Assembly: GCA_014380825.1 (NCBI GenBank) | Contig: JACMJD010000307.1 | Coordinates: 1-7,231 of the forward strand | Direction: 5' to 3' | From: Phycisphaerae bacterium | GTDB lineage: Bacteria > Planctomycetota > Phycisphaerae > Tepidisphaerales > Tepidisphaeraceae | Length of the DNA: 7,231 nucleotides | In this document: positions 6,758 to 7,231 of the stretch, one piece after another | How the letters are laid out: every line of letters begins with the position of its first letter | How positions within the stretch are numbered: the first letter of the stretch is position 1 | The notes under the pieces: model-generated | Seen by the model: the letters and a program-made list of their open reading frames with translations, nothing else | Database searches by the model: none | Told to the model about the DNA's origin: nothing | Position numbers and translations under genes: made by a program

Positions 6758-6781
6758 GGGACTTTGGATATCCGAACTCCC
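6758..6781. promoter_or_regulatory. Imperfect 24-bp palindrome, possible operator
   Basis: GGGACTTTGGAT and ATCCGAACTCCC are complementary at 10 of 12 positions around a perfect GGATATCC core. The site lies just after the ATPase stop codon and 40 bp before the small toxin-like gene. It has no loop and no downstream T-run, so it is more like a binding site for a dimeric regulator than a terminator. Confidence 0.35.
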
Positions 6782-6808
6782 AGTTGCGGATAGAGACGCG
6801 AACGCGAT

Positions 6809-6813
6809 GGAAG
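6809..6813 (+). promoter_or_regulatory. Ribosome-binding site favouring the start at 6822
   Basis: GGAAG sits 8 nt before the ATG at 6822, whereas no purine-rich site lies at a suitable distance before the alternative in-frame ATG at 6807. Confidence 0.5.
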
Positions 6814-6821
6814 TGACGGAT

Positions 6822-7136
6822 ATGGCGAACAGTATCCGTGTGCGGCACTACACGCGTGTAAGCTCAATGCGAAAGATCAAGGACCAACTGCGTATCGTGG
6901 CGCGCGATCAGAACAAGGTGTTCGTTGAGCCCGCGTCCGCGCGTAAGCTGTCCCCCGCCGACGCGCGCAAGCGATATGGGTTGAAGCCGGGCAAAGGAAG
7001 GGCTTATGTCGAGTTCGATGTAGAATCAGTTTTACTTGAAACGAAACGCAACGCTCGCCACGAAATCGATGAATACTTCATCGTTGGCAACGTGGACTTG
7101 GCACAGCGAAACCCGCAAGGCTTCCTAAACTTCTGA
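6822..7136 (+). CDS. Small protein resembling HYT/HYD1-type ADP-ribosyltransferase toxins (putative)
   Basis: This is a 104-residue basic protein with no signal peptide or membrane segment. It starts with RVRHYT (residues 6-11). Then come a helix-like stretch containing an Ile-Lys pattern (16-25), a short strand KVFVEPAS (32-39), a Pro/Gly/Lys-rich segment with YGLKPGKGRAYVEFDV (52-67), and an end with DEYFIVGNVDLAQRN (83-97). An N-terminal HYT, a VFV-P strand and an AYVEFDV strand recall small ADP-ribosyltransferase-like toxin domains of the HYD1 type found in polymorphic toxins. This comes from memory of the motif layout, not a search, and is tentative. I chose the ATG at 6822 because GGAAG lies 8 nt upstream; an in-frame ATG at 6807 (five residues longer) has no good site. 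The next gene follows at once, as expected of a toxin and its immunity or antitoxin partner. It could equally be an uncharacterised conserved protein. Confidence 0.72.
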   Translation: MANSIRVRHYTRVSSMRKIKDQLRIVARDQNKVFVEPASARKLSPADARKRYGLKPGKGRAYVEFDVESVLLETKRNARHEIDEYFIVGNVDLAQRNPQGFLNF

Positions 7137-7147
7137 GGTGAAATGCG

Positions 7148-7231
7148 ATGAGTGCCGATCCTGTAATCCAAACAGAGTTCGTCCAAGTCCCGAAGTCCGA
7201 CCTGATCGAGGGGTGGAGCGTTTTGGAGCGC
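7148..7231 (+). CDS. Start of a coupled downstream gene, cut by the window edge (unknown; possible immunity/antitoxin)
   Basis: The reading frame opens with ATG at 7148 and stays open for 28 codons to the window end (MSADPVIQTEFVQVPKSDL and onward). Its ribosome-binding site GAGGTG (7135-7140) overlaps the TGA stop of the upstream gene and sits 7 nt before the start, so the two are probably translated together. A nearby ATG at 7143 is followed by a stop after one codon and can be dismissed. I do not recognise the family from this fragment. A role as immunity or antitoxin partner is inferred from position only. Confidence 0.7.
   Translation, partial: MSADPVIQTEFVQVPKSDLIEGWSVLER

Overview
The window looks like a chromosomal segment of a GC-rich Gram-negative bacterium, most likely a planctomycete (Planctomycetota, possibly a Phycisphaerae-like lineage). 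This is an inference from three things: a short PEP-CTERM protein, a GspE/PilB ATPase with an MshEN-type N-terminus, and a freestanding flavin-dependent halogenase-like enzyme. There is no rRNA, tRNA, CRISPR array, insertion sequence or integrase that I can support.

Layout, left to right. The 3' part of an MscS-type mechanosensitive channel gene (+) runs in from the left edge and stops at 722. It converges on a minus-strand gene for a small secreted PEP-CTERM protein (896-1570), whose intrinsic terminator lies between the two stops (774-815). A 251-bp gap (1571-1821) follows. Next are two more minus-strand genes: a 591-residue FAD-dependent halogenase-like oxidoreductase (1822-3597), and upstream of it a lipoprotein serine hydrolase of the esterase/depolymerase alpha/beta-hydrolase type (3753-4562). 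A divergent intergenic region of about 410 bp (4563-4971) separates these from a plus-strand GspE/PilB-type secretion or pilus-assembly ATPase (4972-6750). Next comes a 104-residue protein resembling small ADP-ribosyltransferase-type toxins (6822-7136). Its stop codon overlaps the ribosome-binding site of another gene (7148 onward) that is cut off by the right edge.

How the genes relate. Several products act at the envelope: channel, exosortase-anchored protein, lipoprotein hydrolase, secretion/pilus motor. They do not form one recognisable pathway, and the usual partners (exosortase, GspF/PilC, flavin reductase) are absent from the window. The last two genes are the only clearly coupled pair and could be a toxin/immunity or toxin/antitoxin module.

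Most notable: a run of about ten four-residue repeats (hydrophobic-Asp-Lys/Arg-Ser/Thr) joining the c-di-GMP-binding-like and motor domains of the ATPase; the full halogenase signature set in the FAD enzyme; and the right-edge toxin-like pair behind a near-perfect palindrome.
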